DNA of 48,764 nt. It comes from Oscillospiraceae bacterium (GTDB lineage Bacteria; Bacillota_A; Clostridia; Oscillospirales; Ruminococcaceae). The position numbers and the translations under genes were made by a program. Below are positions 31,341 to 38,414 of the stretch, one piece after another; position 1 is the first letter of the stretch; each line of letters begins with the position of its first letter. Below the pieces are notes generated by a model. It made no database searches, was not told the DNA's origin, and saw only the letters and a list, made by a program, of their open reading frames with translations. The DNA is taken from assembly GCA_004558145.1 (NCBI GenBank), contig SFDQ01000013.1, positions 1 through 48,764 of the forward strand, given 5' to 3'.

Positions 31341-32702
31341 TCAGTCCGTGGCCCCGGCGGCGCTGTCCCGCCGGCGCAGCAGCAGGAGGTAGCCGGTGCA
31401 CAGCACCAGACTGACCAGGGCCGTGGCGGGGATGGCCATGCTGATGGTGAGCATGCCTGCGCCCGGCAGGCGGCTGAGAAGGTAGGACAGGGGGATGCGC
31501 ACCAGAAAGGCGGTGAACAGGCCCTGGGCCATCACGAAGGTGGTGCGCTCGCGGCCGTTGAAGTAGCCCAGCATGCAGTAGATGAAGGCGTTGAGCAGGT
31601 GTTCCGCCGCGCTGCCCCGCATATAGAGGGCGGCGGCTTCGATGACCGCCGCGTCGCGGCTGAACAGGGCGGCCAGCAGCCCGCCGCCCCAGAAGGTGAG
31701 GGTGAAGATGACCGCCCCGAAGCACAGGGAGACCTTCTGGGCGGCAAACAGGGCCTTGCGGGCGCGCAGGGGCTGGCCCGCGCCCATGTTCTGGGCCACG
31801 AAGGTGGACAGGGCCGACATGAAGGACATGGGCACGATGGACAAAAAGACGTACAGCTTTTCCGAGATGCCCACCCCGGCGGAGGCCACCAGACCCAGGG
31901 AGTTGACGATGCTGGTGATGATGAGGAAGGAGATGGTGGTCAAAAAGTCCTGCAGGGCGATGGGGGTGCCCAGCCGCAGGATGCGGCCCACCGCCCGGGG
32001 CACGTCCCTGCGGCGGCCCCGCACTGAGAAGGGCAGGGGGTGCCGGCGCATGTATCCCAGGGAGAACAGCACGCTGGAGGCTTGGGCGATGACGGTGGCC
32101 AGCGCCGCGCCGGAGGCGTTCATCCCAAAGCCGCCCACCAGCACCAGGTCCAGCGTCACGTTCACCAGGCAGGCGATGAGCACGAACAGAAAGGGCGAGC
32201 GGGAGTTGCCCAGGCCCCGGAACACGCCGCTGATGCCGTTGTAGGCGGCGATGAACAGGATGCCCCCCGAGCAGATGCGCACATAGCGCAGCGTCTCGGG
32301 CACCGCCTCGGCGGGCACGTTCATCCACTGCACGATGGCGGGGGCGAAGGCCAGCATCCCGGCGGTGAGCGCCGCCGCCAGCAGGGTGAACAGCCGCAGC
32401 TGGCCCGCCACCACCCGGCCCGCCGCGTCGGGGTCGCCCGCGCCCACCGCCTTGCCCACCAGCACGGTCACGCCCATGGTCAGGCCGGTGATCAGCACGG
32501 TGAGGGCCTGCATGATCTGGCTGCCGGTGGCCACGGCGGAGACGCTGGCGGTGGAGGAATACTGCCCCACCACCATCAGGTCCACGCCGCCGTAGAAGGC
32601 CTGCAGCAGCTGGGAGAGCATCAGCGGAAAGGCGAACTGAAGCAGCGGCGGCAGGATGGGCCCCGCCAGAAACCGGTTTTTGGTCAAGTCGTTGTTTGTC
32701 AT
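31341..32702 (-). CDS. MATE-family efflux transporter
   Basis: A 453-residue 12-helix transporter of the MATE/DinF/NorM family. PLMLSQLLQAFYGGVDLMVVGQYSS, GVTVLVGKAVGAGD, YNGISGVFRGLGNSRSP and the repeated half ISEKLYVFLSIVPMSFMSALSTFVAQNMGAGQP are the diagnostic pieces. It should export cationic or aromatic compounds using a Na+ or H+ gradient. The ATG at 32702 follows AGGAGG; the much longer open frame upstream passes through the promoter and is not coding. A terminator-like hairpin with six T lies in its leader, so expression may be controlled by attenuation or by a regulator at the palindrome. Confidence 0.9.
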   Translation of the reverse strand: MTNNDLTKNRFLAGPILPPLLQFAFPLMLSQLLQAFYGGVDLMVVGQYSSTASVSAVATGSQIMQALTVLITGLTMGVTVLVGKAVGAGDPDAAGRVVAGQLRLFTLLAAALTAGMLAFAPAIVQWMNVPAEAVPETLRYVRICSGGILFIAAYNGISGVFRGLGNSRSPFLFVLIACLVNVTLDLVLVGGFGMNASGAALATVIAQASSVLFSLGYMRRHPLPFSVRGRRRDVPRAVGRILRLGTPIALQDFLTTISFLIITSIVNSLGLVASAGVGISEKLYVFLSIVPMSFMSALSTFVAQNMGAGQPLRARKALFAAQKVSLCFGAVIFTLTFWGGGLLAALFSRDAAVIEAAALYMRGSAAEHLLNAFIYCMLGYFNGRERTTFVMAQGLFTAFLVRIPLSYLLSRLPGAGMLTISMAIPATALVSLVLCTGYLLLLRRRDSAAGATD

Positions 32703-32723
32703 CGTTTCCTCCTGCGTTGCAAC

Positions 32724-32755
32724 AAAAAACGCCAACAAGCATACACTTGTTGGCG
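32724..32755 (-). promoter_or_regulatory. Perfect palindrome plus T-run in the MATE gene leader
   Basis: CGCCAACAAG (32730-32739) and its exact complement (32746-32755) flank six bases. Read on the minus strand, six T (32729-32724) follow, 21 nt before the start codon. With a -10 TATAAT at 32793-32798 the element is inside the transcript and looks like a leader terminator. It could equally be a regulator-binding palindrome. I recognise no known aptamer. Confidence 0.55.
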
Positions 32756-32792
32756 ATAATGTATCAAACGAAGCCCCTATTGGAGCGGGACT

Positions 32793-32821
32793 ATTATAAC
32801 ATCTTTTCCCGCGGCGCACAA
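32793..32821 (-). promoter_or_regulatory. Promoter of the MATE gene
   Basis: On the minus strand TTGTGC (32816-32821), 17-nt spacer, perfect TATAAT (32793-32798). Between 32822 and 32995 I see no gene, only GC-rich sequence with a short inverted repeat. Confidence 0.55.
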
Positions 32822-32995
32822 GAGCAAAAAAACAGGCGCGGCGGTTTTGCGCAAAAGGGCCGAAAGCGATACAGGGCTTGTTTTTTTGCGGGGAAGCGAC
32901 TGCGCCCGCAGGCGCGTTTCGAGGCCAACCGCCGCGCAAGCGGCGGCACTTAGGCCGAGATGGGGCAGCAGAATGAGCGCGCGATGATTTTTTGC

Positions 32996-33032
32996 AAAAA
33001 AATCGTCGCAAGCGATATGTCGCTTGCGACGA
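32996..33032 (-). terminator. Terminator of tRNA-Arg
   Basis: A perfect 13-bp stem on the minus strand (33020-33032 with 33003-33015), 4-nt loop and seven T (33002-32996), starting 3 nt after the CCA end. Confidence 0.85.
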
Positions 33033-33034
33033 GC

Positions 33035-33111
33035 TGGTGCGCCCGACTGGATTCGAACCAGCGGCCTTCCGGGTCGGAGCCGAACGCTCTATCCAACTGA
33101 GCTACGGACGC
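33035..33111 (-). tRNA. tRNA-Arg (anticodon CCG)
   Basis: A 77-nt cloverleaf on the minus strand. The acceptor stem GCGTCCG pairs with CGGGCGC (one G-T pair), the D stem GCTC pairs with GAGC, the anticodon stem TTCGG pairs with CCGGA around loop CTCCGAC (anticodon CCG, reading CGG), and the T loop is TTCGAAT. The CCA end is encoded, with discriminator A. CGG is a common Arg codon in this GC-rich DNA. A promoter lies upstream and a perfect terminator follows. Confidence 0.95.
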
Positions 33112-33181
33112 AGATCTGCGGAAAGCCATCTCCGAGGGATGGTTTCCGACATGTTGACCGCACCCTTTTGGTGCATCGCTT

Positions 33182-33210
33182 ATTCTACCACATTTTTTTG
33201 CCTTGGTAAA
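33182..33210 (-). promoter_or_regulatory. Promoter of tRNA-Arg
   Basis: On the minus strand TTTACC (33205-33210), 17-nt spacer, TAGAAT (33182-33187), about 70 nt upstream of the mature 5' end. Confidence 0.6.
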
Positions 33211-33220
33211 GCCCTTTTTC

Positions 33221-33262
33221 AAAAATCGCGCCGAAAACCCCTTTTGCGGGGCCTTCGGCGCG
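33221..33262 (-). terminator. Terminator after the LRR surface-protein gene
   Basis: On the minus strand CGCGCCGAA (33262-33254) pairs with 33235-33227, with an inner GGGG/CCCC pairing, followed by ATTTTT. Confidence 0.75.
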
Positions 33263-33268
33263 GCTTCG

Positions 33269-35347
33269 TCAGCGGCGCGCCCTCAGCAGAGTGAAGAGCA
33301 GCATCGCCAGAAGAAGGAACTGGAAGAACAGGTACGTCAGCAGCGTCCCCGCCCCGGAGGGCCGAGCGCCTTCGTCAACAGGGAGGGAGGGCGCGGGCGA
33401 GGGGGTCGGCGCGGGGGAAGGGGTGGGCTTGGGAGAAGGCGAGGGGCTGGGCCTGCCGTCGTCCAGGCCACCGCCTGGGGCGGGGGTGGCCTGGGGCGCG
33501 GGGGTCTTTGCGGGGGCCGGAGTGGGCGAAGGGGCGGCGGTCTGACTGGGGGCCGGGGCCGGCGCGGCGGGCGTGGGGGTTGGGCGCACGGGCGAGACCG
33601 TCTGTCCCTCCGTCTCGTAGCCCCGCAGCACCGTGCCGGTGTAGTTGCCCTGAAAGCGCAGGGTGATGTCCACCCGGCTGCCGTTTTGGCGGGTCTCCAC
33701 CGTGTAGTCCACGCTCGCCTTCAGAACGGCGTCGCCGTCCCGCACGGTGAGCGCTTTCGCGTCCTGGGCGTTTTCCACCGGCGAGACCCACAGCAGCGAC
33801 GCGTCCTTGGGCAGCACCTGCACCGGGATCTTCACATGCTCCACCGTCTCATAGTTTTCGGCGTCGGCGGGGGTGTAGCGGGCCTCAAAGACCTGCGGCC
33901 CGGCACTGCCCACCTTTTGGTCCGGAGCCTCCCAGGCAAAGCCCGGGCCGGGGTCCACCTGGCCCAGCGTGCTGCCGTACACCGCCGTCAGCCCGGCGGG
34001 CACGGTGTATTGAGGCTGTGCCTTCAGGATGTGGAACTCCTTCACCGCCACAAGGCCGGCGTGGCCGTCCTGGGGCGGCACCACCGCCCGCACGTACCAG
34101 GTACCCGCCTCGGTGGGCAGCCGGGAGGTGAAAACGCCGCTTTCGCTGTCGCTGTATTCATACACCGGCTCGCCGTACTGGGCGTCGGCATGGGGCAGGT
34201 GGGCGGCTTCGCCGTAGGTCCAGTCCTCCATGGTCAGCGGCTCCAGCCAGGCGTTGCTCACCCGGAACTGCAGCGACGCGGTGAAGGAGAGGGAGCCGTC
34301 GGTGTAGCGGTAGGTCACCAGACTGCCGTCGGCAAGGCCGGTGAGCAGGCTGCCCTCCAGCTGCGCGCCGGTCACGTCGGTGATGCGCGCCGGGTCGATG
34401 GGCAGCCCCAGCTGCCCCAGGTCGAAGGTGGTCTGGCCCTCAGCCAGCTGCACCTCCACCGGGCGCTGGCCGTCCAGAACGGCGGAGGGAGTCGCCTGCC
34501 CCGCGCGGATGCCCAGCAGCTGGTTGTCACCGGCCATCAGGTCGGTGAGAAGGGGGTTGCCGCTCAGGTCCAGAAAGACCAGGTCGCTGCGCTCGATGCC
34601 CAGCAGTTCAAGGTTCGGCGCGTGGCTCAGGTCCAGCTCGGTGACCAGGGTGTAGGTGCACCACAGGTCCAGCAGGGCCTCGTTGTCCCCCAGGGTGAGG
34701 GTCTTGAGGGGCCCGCCCATGTAGATAAGGTACTGAAGCGCTCCGTTGCGGGATACGTCCAGCGTCTCGAAGGGATTGTCGCCGCAGGCCAGCTCCCGCA
34801 GGAGCGGGGCCGCCGCCGGGTCCAGGGCGGCGATGCGGTTGTCGTGGCAGTGCAGCACCTCCAGCCGGGGCACCTGGGAAAGGTCCAGTTCGGTGAGCTG
34901 GTTTTCGTTGCACAGCAGATTGGTCAGATCGGGGGTCTGGTCCAGGGGCAGCTCGGTGAGGGCGTTGCCGATGCAGTTCAGCCGGGTGAGGGCGGGGAAA
35001 AAGCCGACGCCCTCCAGCGAGCGGATGCCCTTGGCGCGCACATCCAGGCTGGTCACCGCCGCCCGCTCGCTCTCCGAGAGGGCGCCGTCGCCGTCGGTGT
35101 CGAAGGCGCGCACGCAGTCCAGAAAGGCCGGGTCGGGGAAGTTCGTTTCGTCCAGCGCCACCGCACCTTCGGCAGCGGGGGCGGGCGTTTCGGCGGGGGC
35201 TGCGGCGGCGCTGTCCGCGGGGGCGGAGGCCGCCGTGCTCTGAGAGGCCGCCTCCTCGGCGGCGGCGGGCAGGGGAGCGGCCGCCGCGCCCAGCACAAGG
35301 GCCAGCACGACGGCCGCCCGCAAAAGGAATTTCTTGTTGTCGGTCAT
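33269..35347 (-). CDS. Cell-surface leucine-rich-repeat protein with EF-hand-like loop and C-terminal anchor
   Basis: A 692-residue secreted and anchored protein. In order: signal peptide (1-30), Ala/Pro-rich linker, an EF-hand-like calcium loop DTDGDGALSESE (83-94), and about eight leucine-rich repeats of the LxxLxCxxNxLTELDLS type (about 100-275). Then come one or two immunoglobulin-like domains, including an MBG-type QPQYTVPAGLTAVYGSTLG segment, a long Pro/Thr/Ser linker, and a final membrane helix with LLRARR at the end. There is no LPxTG. The EF-hand plus LRR combination is common in clostridial surface proteins that bind host or carbohydrate ligands. ATG 35347 is preferred over GTG 35359, though the AAAGGA site is 13 nt away. 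It may be the last gene of the DUF308-CmpB-LRR unit (39-nt gap). Confidence 0.8.
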   Translation of the reverse strand: MTDNKKFLLRAAVVLALVLGAAAAPLPAAAEEAASQSTAASAPADSAAAAPAETPAPAAEGAVALDETNFPDPAFLDCVRAFDTDGDGALSESERAAVTSLDVRAKGIRSLEGVGFFPALTRLNCIGNALTELPLDQTPDLTNLLCNENQLTELDLSQVPRLEVLHCHDNRIAALDPAAAPLLRELACGDNPFETLDVSRNGALQYLIYMGGPLKTLTLGDNEALLDLWCTYTLVTELDLSHAPNLELLGIERSDLVFLDLSGNPLLTDLMAGDNQLLGIRAGQATPSAVLDGQRPVEVQLAEGQTTFDLGQLGLPIDPARITDVTGAQLEGSLLTGLADGSLVTYRYTDGSLSFTASLQFRVSNAWLEPLTMEDWTYGEAAHLPHADAQYGEPVYEYSDSESGVFTSRLPTEAGTWYVRAVVPPQDGHAGLVAVKEFHILKAQPQYTVPAGLTAVYGSTLGQVDPGPGFAWEAPDQKVGSAGPQVFEARYTPADAENYETVEHVKIPVQVLPKDASLLWVSPVENAQDAKALTVRDGDAVLKASVDYTVETRQNGSRVDITLRFQGNYTGTVLRGYETEGQTVSPVRPTPTPAAPAPAPSQTAAPSPTPAPAKTPAPQATPAPGGGLDDGRPSPSPSPKPTPSPAPTPSPAPSLPVDEGARPSGAGTLLTYLFFQFLLLAMLLFTLLRARR

Positions 35348-35386
35348 GGTCTCACACACATCCTTTCTCTCAAAGCGTTTTGTTCG

Positions 35387-36259
35387 TCAGGGCCGCAGCA
35401 GGGGTTCCATGTCCCGCAGGCCCTCGGCACAGCGGCGGCTCACGGCCCCGGGGTTGCGCCGCAGGTGGCGCAGCGCCCGGCGGTACATGGAGTCGGTGCG
35501 GCCCTCCATGGCGGAGAGCTCCTCCCGCACCAGCCGGGCCGCGTCCACGTCGCCGCTGGCCTCGACGCTCAGGGTGCGGAGCAGCTGGCGGCGCTGCTGG
35601 CGAAGGGCCTGCAGGCGGCTCTGGGCGGTCTCGATGCCGCGGACAAGGCCGCCGGGGGCGAAGGCGGCTTCCACCTCGTACCGCTTTTGCAGCCGGGCGA
35701 TGTGGCGGCTGCTGGCGCTGAGGCTCTGCAGCAGGCTGCGCATGTCCACGGCCTGGCGCAGGGAGGCCAGCAGGTCGACGGCGAAGAAGGCGGAAAGGGC
35801 CAGCGCGGCGGTCAGGGCCGCGGCGGGGGCGAGCATCGCCACCCAGCCGCTCACCACCGGGTGGATGAGCCGCAGCATCACCAGGGAGAATGCGCCCCAG
35901 CACAGGGAGGCCGGCAGGCAGATGTAGCCGTTCAGGTTGAAGCGGTACATGCTGTAATCCCAGTAGCGCACGTGGAACAGGCGTTCCATGGTCCAGCCGG
36001 TGACGTATTCGAGAAGTGTTGCGCCGGTCATGCCCATCAGAAAGACGAGAAGCGGGTTTGCGGCCACCGGCAGGGTGAACAGCAGGATGGCCACCGCGCC
36101 GAAGCCGTAGATGGGAAGCAGCGGGCCGTTGAGGAAGCCCCGGTTCACCCAGCGCCCCTGCCGCAGGGAGACATAGCAGGACTCCCAGACCCAGCCGAGG
36201 AAGGAGTACAAAAAGAAGAACAGTGCCCACTGGGCGGGGGCGTAGCCAAACCAGGTCAT
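35387..36259 (-). CDS. CmpB-like membrane protein (putative ABC transporter permease, PF06541 type)
   Basis: A 290-residue protein. The first 160 residues form about five hydrophobic helices with FFLYSFLGWVWESCYVSL, RGFLNGPLLPIYGFGA and EYVTGWTMERLFHVRYWDYS, the signatures of the family annotated as CmpB-type putative ABC permease. No ABC ATPase is nearby, so the permease label should not be trusted; the biochemical role is unknown. The last 120 residues are Arg-rich, predicted helical and cytosolic, possibly coiled coil (RLQALRQQRRQLLRTLSVEA). GAAAGGGAA precedes the ATG. It lies between a DUF308 gene (42-nt gap) and the LRR surface-protein gene, probably co-transcribed. Confidence 0.7.
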   Translation of the reverse strand: MTWFGYAPAQWALFFFLYSFLGWVWESCYVSLRQGRWVNRGFLNGPLLPIYGFGAVAILLFTLPVAANPLLVFLMGMTGATLLEYVTGWTMERLFHVRYWDYSMYRFNLNGYICLPASLCWGAFSLVMLRLIHPVVSGWVAMLAPAAALTAALALSAFFAVDLLASLRQAVDMRSLLQSLSASSRHIARLQKRYEVEAAFAPGGLVRGIETAQSRLQALRQQRRQLLRTLSVEASGDVDAARLVREELSAMEGRTDSMYRRALRHLRRNPGAVSRRCAEGLRDMEPLLRP

Positions 36260-36301
36260 AGGATTCCCTTTCTTTTTACGGTGTGGGGGCGGGGCCCGGC
36301 C

Positions 36302-36862
36302 TCAGAGGGCCGGGCCGCCGGGGGCCGCGGATGCGGCCCGCTTTTCCAGGATGACGGTGGCCAGGTCGCTGATGCCGTCGGCCACCAGTGCGGCTCCGAA
36401 CACCATCACCGCGATGCGCACCGCCGCGAAGGGGTTGATGACGATGAGCGCGCCCAGCACGATGGGAACGACGGAGGAGAGGGCCAGGGGGATCATGCCG
36501 GGGAACTGTTCCCGCAGGCCGGTGATGGCCAGGGGCAGTTTGCCGATGCCGTCCACCAGGAGCAGGGAGCCCAGCACCAGCGGCAGGACCGACAGGATGG
36601 CCTGGGGCCAGATGAGGGCGAAGACGGAAAATGCGGCGGGCAGCACGGTGAGGAACAGATCGCCCGGATTGGCTGCGCCGGCCTTGCGGCCCTGCAGATA
36701 GCGGACCAGATGGCTCACGCCGTAGGCGGCAGCGCCGCCGGCCAGCGCCCAGACGAAGAACGTGCCGGTGGCGGCGGGGAAGGCGAAGAGCAGAACGCCC
36801 ATCGCGATGTACAGCGCGGCCACCCAGACGGATGCGGCGCGGGTCCAGAAGAATTGGAACAT
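36302..36862 (-). CDS. DUF308/HdeD-like membrane protein
   Basis: A 186-residue protein with six short hydrophobic helices arranged as three hairpins, the DUF308/HdeD pattern (GVLLFAFPAATGTFFVWALAGG, FALIWPQAILSVLPLVLGSLLL, ALIVINPFAAVRIAVMVFGAAL). In E. coli HdeD is acid-stress linked; the molecular function is unknown. AAGGAGG precedes the ATG. Its promoter carries the Crp-type dyad at the class II position, making it one of the likely targets of the divergent Crp/Fnr regulator. A second, less similar DUF308 protein is encoded at 37808. Confidence 0.8.
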   Translation of the reverse strand: MFQFFWTRAASVWVAALYIAMGVLLFAFPAATGTFFVWALAGGAAAYGVSHLVRYLQGRKAGAANPGDLFLTVLPAAFSVFALIWPQAILSVLPLVLGSLLLVDGIGKLPLAITGLREQFPGMIPLALSSVVPIVLGALIVINPFAAVRIAVMVFGAALVADGISDLATVILEKRAASAAPGGPAL

Positions 36863-36927
36863 GAGAATACCTCCTTGACAAAACAGTCATGATTTCAGTT
36901 TTTTGCAAAATTTCTTTTGCTGTTCTC

Positions 36928-36969
36928 ATCCTACCATGGGCGGGCGGCGGAGTATGTTTGCCAGACAAC
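36928..36969 (-). promoter_or_regulatory. Class II activator site and -10 for the DUF308 operon (site 1)
   Basis: On the minus strand GTTG-TCTGGC-AAAC (36956-36969), 22 nt, then TAGGAT (36928-36933); there is no -35. The site lies in the intergenic region shared with the Crp/Fnr gene. Confidence 0.55.
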
Positions 36970-36982
36970 GGGCCGCCGCTTC

Positions 36983-37011
36983 TTGCCAGAAAAAGGAAGG
37001 AGTTTTATAAT
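36983..37011 (+). promoter_or_regulatory. Promoter of the Crp/Fnr-family gene
   Basis: TTGCCA (36983-36988; 5 of 6), 17-nt spacer, perfect TATAAT (37006-37011). Site 1 lies just upstream at 36956-36969. Confidence 0.75.
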
Positions 37012-37051
37012 AATAGAAAGAAAACTGCCTGCGAGGAGGCGCAAAAAGCAG

Positions 37052-37762
37052 ATGGAACAGAAGCTGGACCTGGCGGTGCTGCGGGCGAATATGCTGTTCC
37101 GCAACCTGACCGACGAAGAGGTGCTGAGCGTCATCGATACCATGTCGCCCCACACCATGAAGTATGAAAAGCGCACCGTGGTGGCGCGGGACGGCGACGA
37201 GTTCCCGGAGATCGGGGTCATCCTGTCCGGCAGCGTGCACCTGTTCCACATCGACAGCAACGGCAACAGCAACCTGATGGACGTGCTGGGCGCCGGCGAC
37301 ACCCTGGGCGAGCTGTCCGCCGTGGGGCGCTACCGCCTGCATGTGACGATCACCGCCACCGCCCAGACGGAGATCCTCTTCCTCAGCGTGGACCGGCTGC
37401 TGCGCAAGAACGTGCTCACCGCCCCCACCCAGATCCGCTTTTTGCAGAACCTGACCCTGGCGGTGGCCAAAAAGGGCCAGTACCTCACCCGCAAGCTGGA
37501 GGACAGCATCCGCCGCTCCACCCGGGAGCGCTTGCAGGACTATCTCTCCGCCCAGTACCACAAGGCGGGCAGCCGCACCTTCGTCATCCCCCTGAACCGG
37601 CAGGACCTGGCGGACTTCCTCTTTGTGGACCGCAGCGCCATGTCCAACGAGCTGTGCAAGATGCGGGACGAGGGCCTTTTGAAGTTCGACAAGAGCCGCT
37701 TCGAGCTGCTGGTGGAGATGCCCATCACCGACGACGAGCCGGACCCCAACGACAAGGAATAA
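37052..37762 (+). CDS. Crp/Fnr-family transcriptional regulator
   Basis: A 236-residue regulator. The N-terminal cyclic-nucleotide-binding-type beta roll spans about 15-125 (VILSGSVHLFHIDSNGN, GAGDTLGELSAVG). A long dimer helix follows (about 130-155), then a winged HTH (LNRQDLADFLFVDRSAMSNELCKMRDEGLL). The beta roll lacks the Arg-Ser pair that binds cAMP, and there is no Cys cluster for an FeS centre, so the effector is unknown. The ATG at 37052 has GAGGAGG 12 nt away, a long but workable spacing; no better start is in frame. The gene is the natural candidate to bind the five GTTG-N6-CAAC dyads found around it. Confidence 0.88.
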   Translation: MEQKLDLAVLRANMLFRNLTDEEVLSVIDTMSPHTMKYEKRTVVARDGDEFPEIGVILSGSVHLFHIDSNGNSNLMDVLGAGDTLGELSAVGRYRLHVTITATAQTEILFLSVDRLLRKNVLTAPTQIRFLQNLTLAVAKKGQYLTRKLEDSIRRSTRERLQDYLSAQYHKAGSRTFVIPLNRQDLADFLFVDRSAMSNELCKMRDEGLLKFDKSRFELLVEMPITDDEPDPNDKE

Positions 37763-37768
37763 AAGAAA

Positions 37769-37802
37769 GCAGCCGCACCTTTTCGGGTGCGGCTGCTTTT
37801 TT
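37769..37802. terminator. Bidirectional terminator between crp-like and DUF308 genes
   Basis: An 11-bp stem (37769-37779 with 37786-37796), A-rich before and six T after. Confidence 0.8.
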
Positions 37803-37807
37803 GTGGT

Positions 37808-38395
37808 TCAGGAGCGGCTGGCGGCAAGGGTGCCGGCGGCCAGCGCCACGCCGGAGGCTGCCAGGTAAACGCCCCACACGGTGCTGAGAGCGAACCAGCT
37901 CATCAGGGGATTGGCCAGGATGACCATGGCCAGCAGGCCGTTCATCAGCCCGGCGGCCAGCATCCAGCCCGCGCCCTGGGCGCCCTCGCGGCGCATCTGG
38001 GAAAAGGCGAGGAACTGGTCGATGCCCCGCAGCAGGGTGAGGAAGGCGGCGGCCACCGAGAGCCCTTCGATCAGCCCGGCCAGGCCGAAGCTGGTCTGGA
38101 AGGAGGCCCAGAGGGCGAACAGGCTGGAGCCCGCCAGCAGGATGCCGTTCACCAGAAGGTCCGCGCCGCGGGCCTCGGGAGGCGTTCTGACCCAGGCGGC
38201 GATCTGCGCCGCCCCGAGAACGCCCAGCCCCGCGGTGATGAGGTAGGCCAGCATCACCCCCGTGGCCAGCGGGGAGAAGAGGGCCAGCAGGCCCAGCACG
38301 GTGAGGGCGGCCCCGGCGGCCAGCCCCGGAACGGGGCTGACGCGGGCGGCGGGCTGCTGCGGGGGAAGGGAGGCGGCGGGGGTGTTGTTGTTCAT
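37808..38395 (-). CDS. DUF308-like membrane protein, second copy
   Basis: A 195-residue protein with a Pro/Ala-rich cytosolic N-terminus (MNNNTPAASLPPQQ) and six hydrophobic segments (LTVLGLLALFSPLATGVMLAYL, NGLLAMVILANPLMSWFALS), the DUF308/HdeD pattern. It follows oleate hydratase by 19 nt and should be co-transcribed from site 2. The two DUF308 genes of this region therefore both sit behind Crp-type sites. The function of the family is unknown; membrane stress protection is the usual guess. Confidence 0.7.
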   Translation of the reverse strand: MNNNTPAASLPPQQPAARVSPVPGLAAGAALTVLGLLALFSPLATGVMLAYLITAGLGVLGAAQIAAWVRTPPEARGADLLVNGILLAGSSLFALWASFQTSFGLAGLIEGLSVAAAFLTLLRGIDQFLAFSQMRREGAQGAGWMLAAGLMNGLLAMVILANPLMSWFALSTVWGVYLAASGVALAAGTLAASRS

Positions 38396-38414
38396 TGCGG
38401 TTCTCCTTTGTGTT

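Noticed and set aside
32950..33222. Minus-strand frame coding a peptide with SVAQLDRAFGSDPEGRWFESSRAHQ-like text
   Set aside because: This is the well-known false translation of a tRNA gene; the DNA is tRNA-Arg (33035-33111) with its promoter and terminator.
35387..36259. Taking the CmpB-like protein as an ABC permease
   Set aside because: No ATPase or binding protein is nearby and it carries a long cytosolic helical tail; the family label is only historical.
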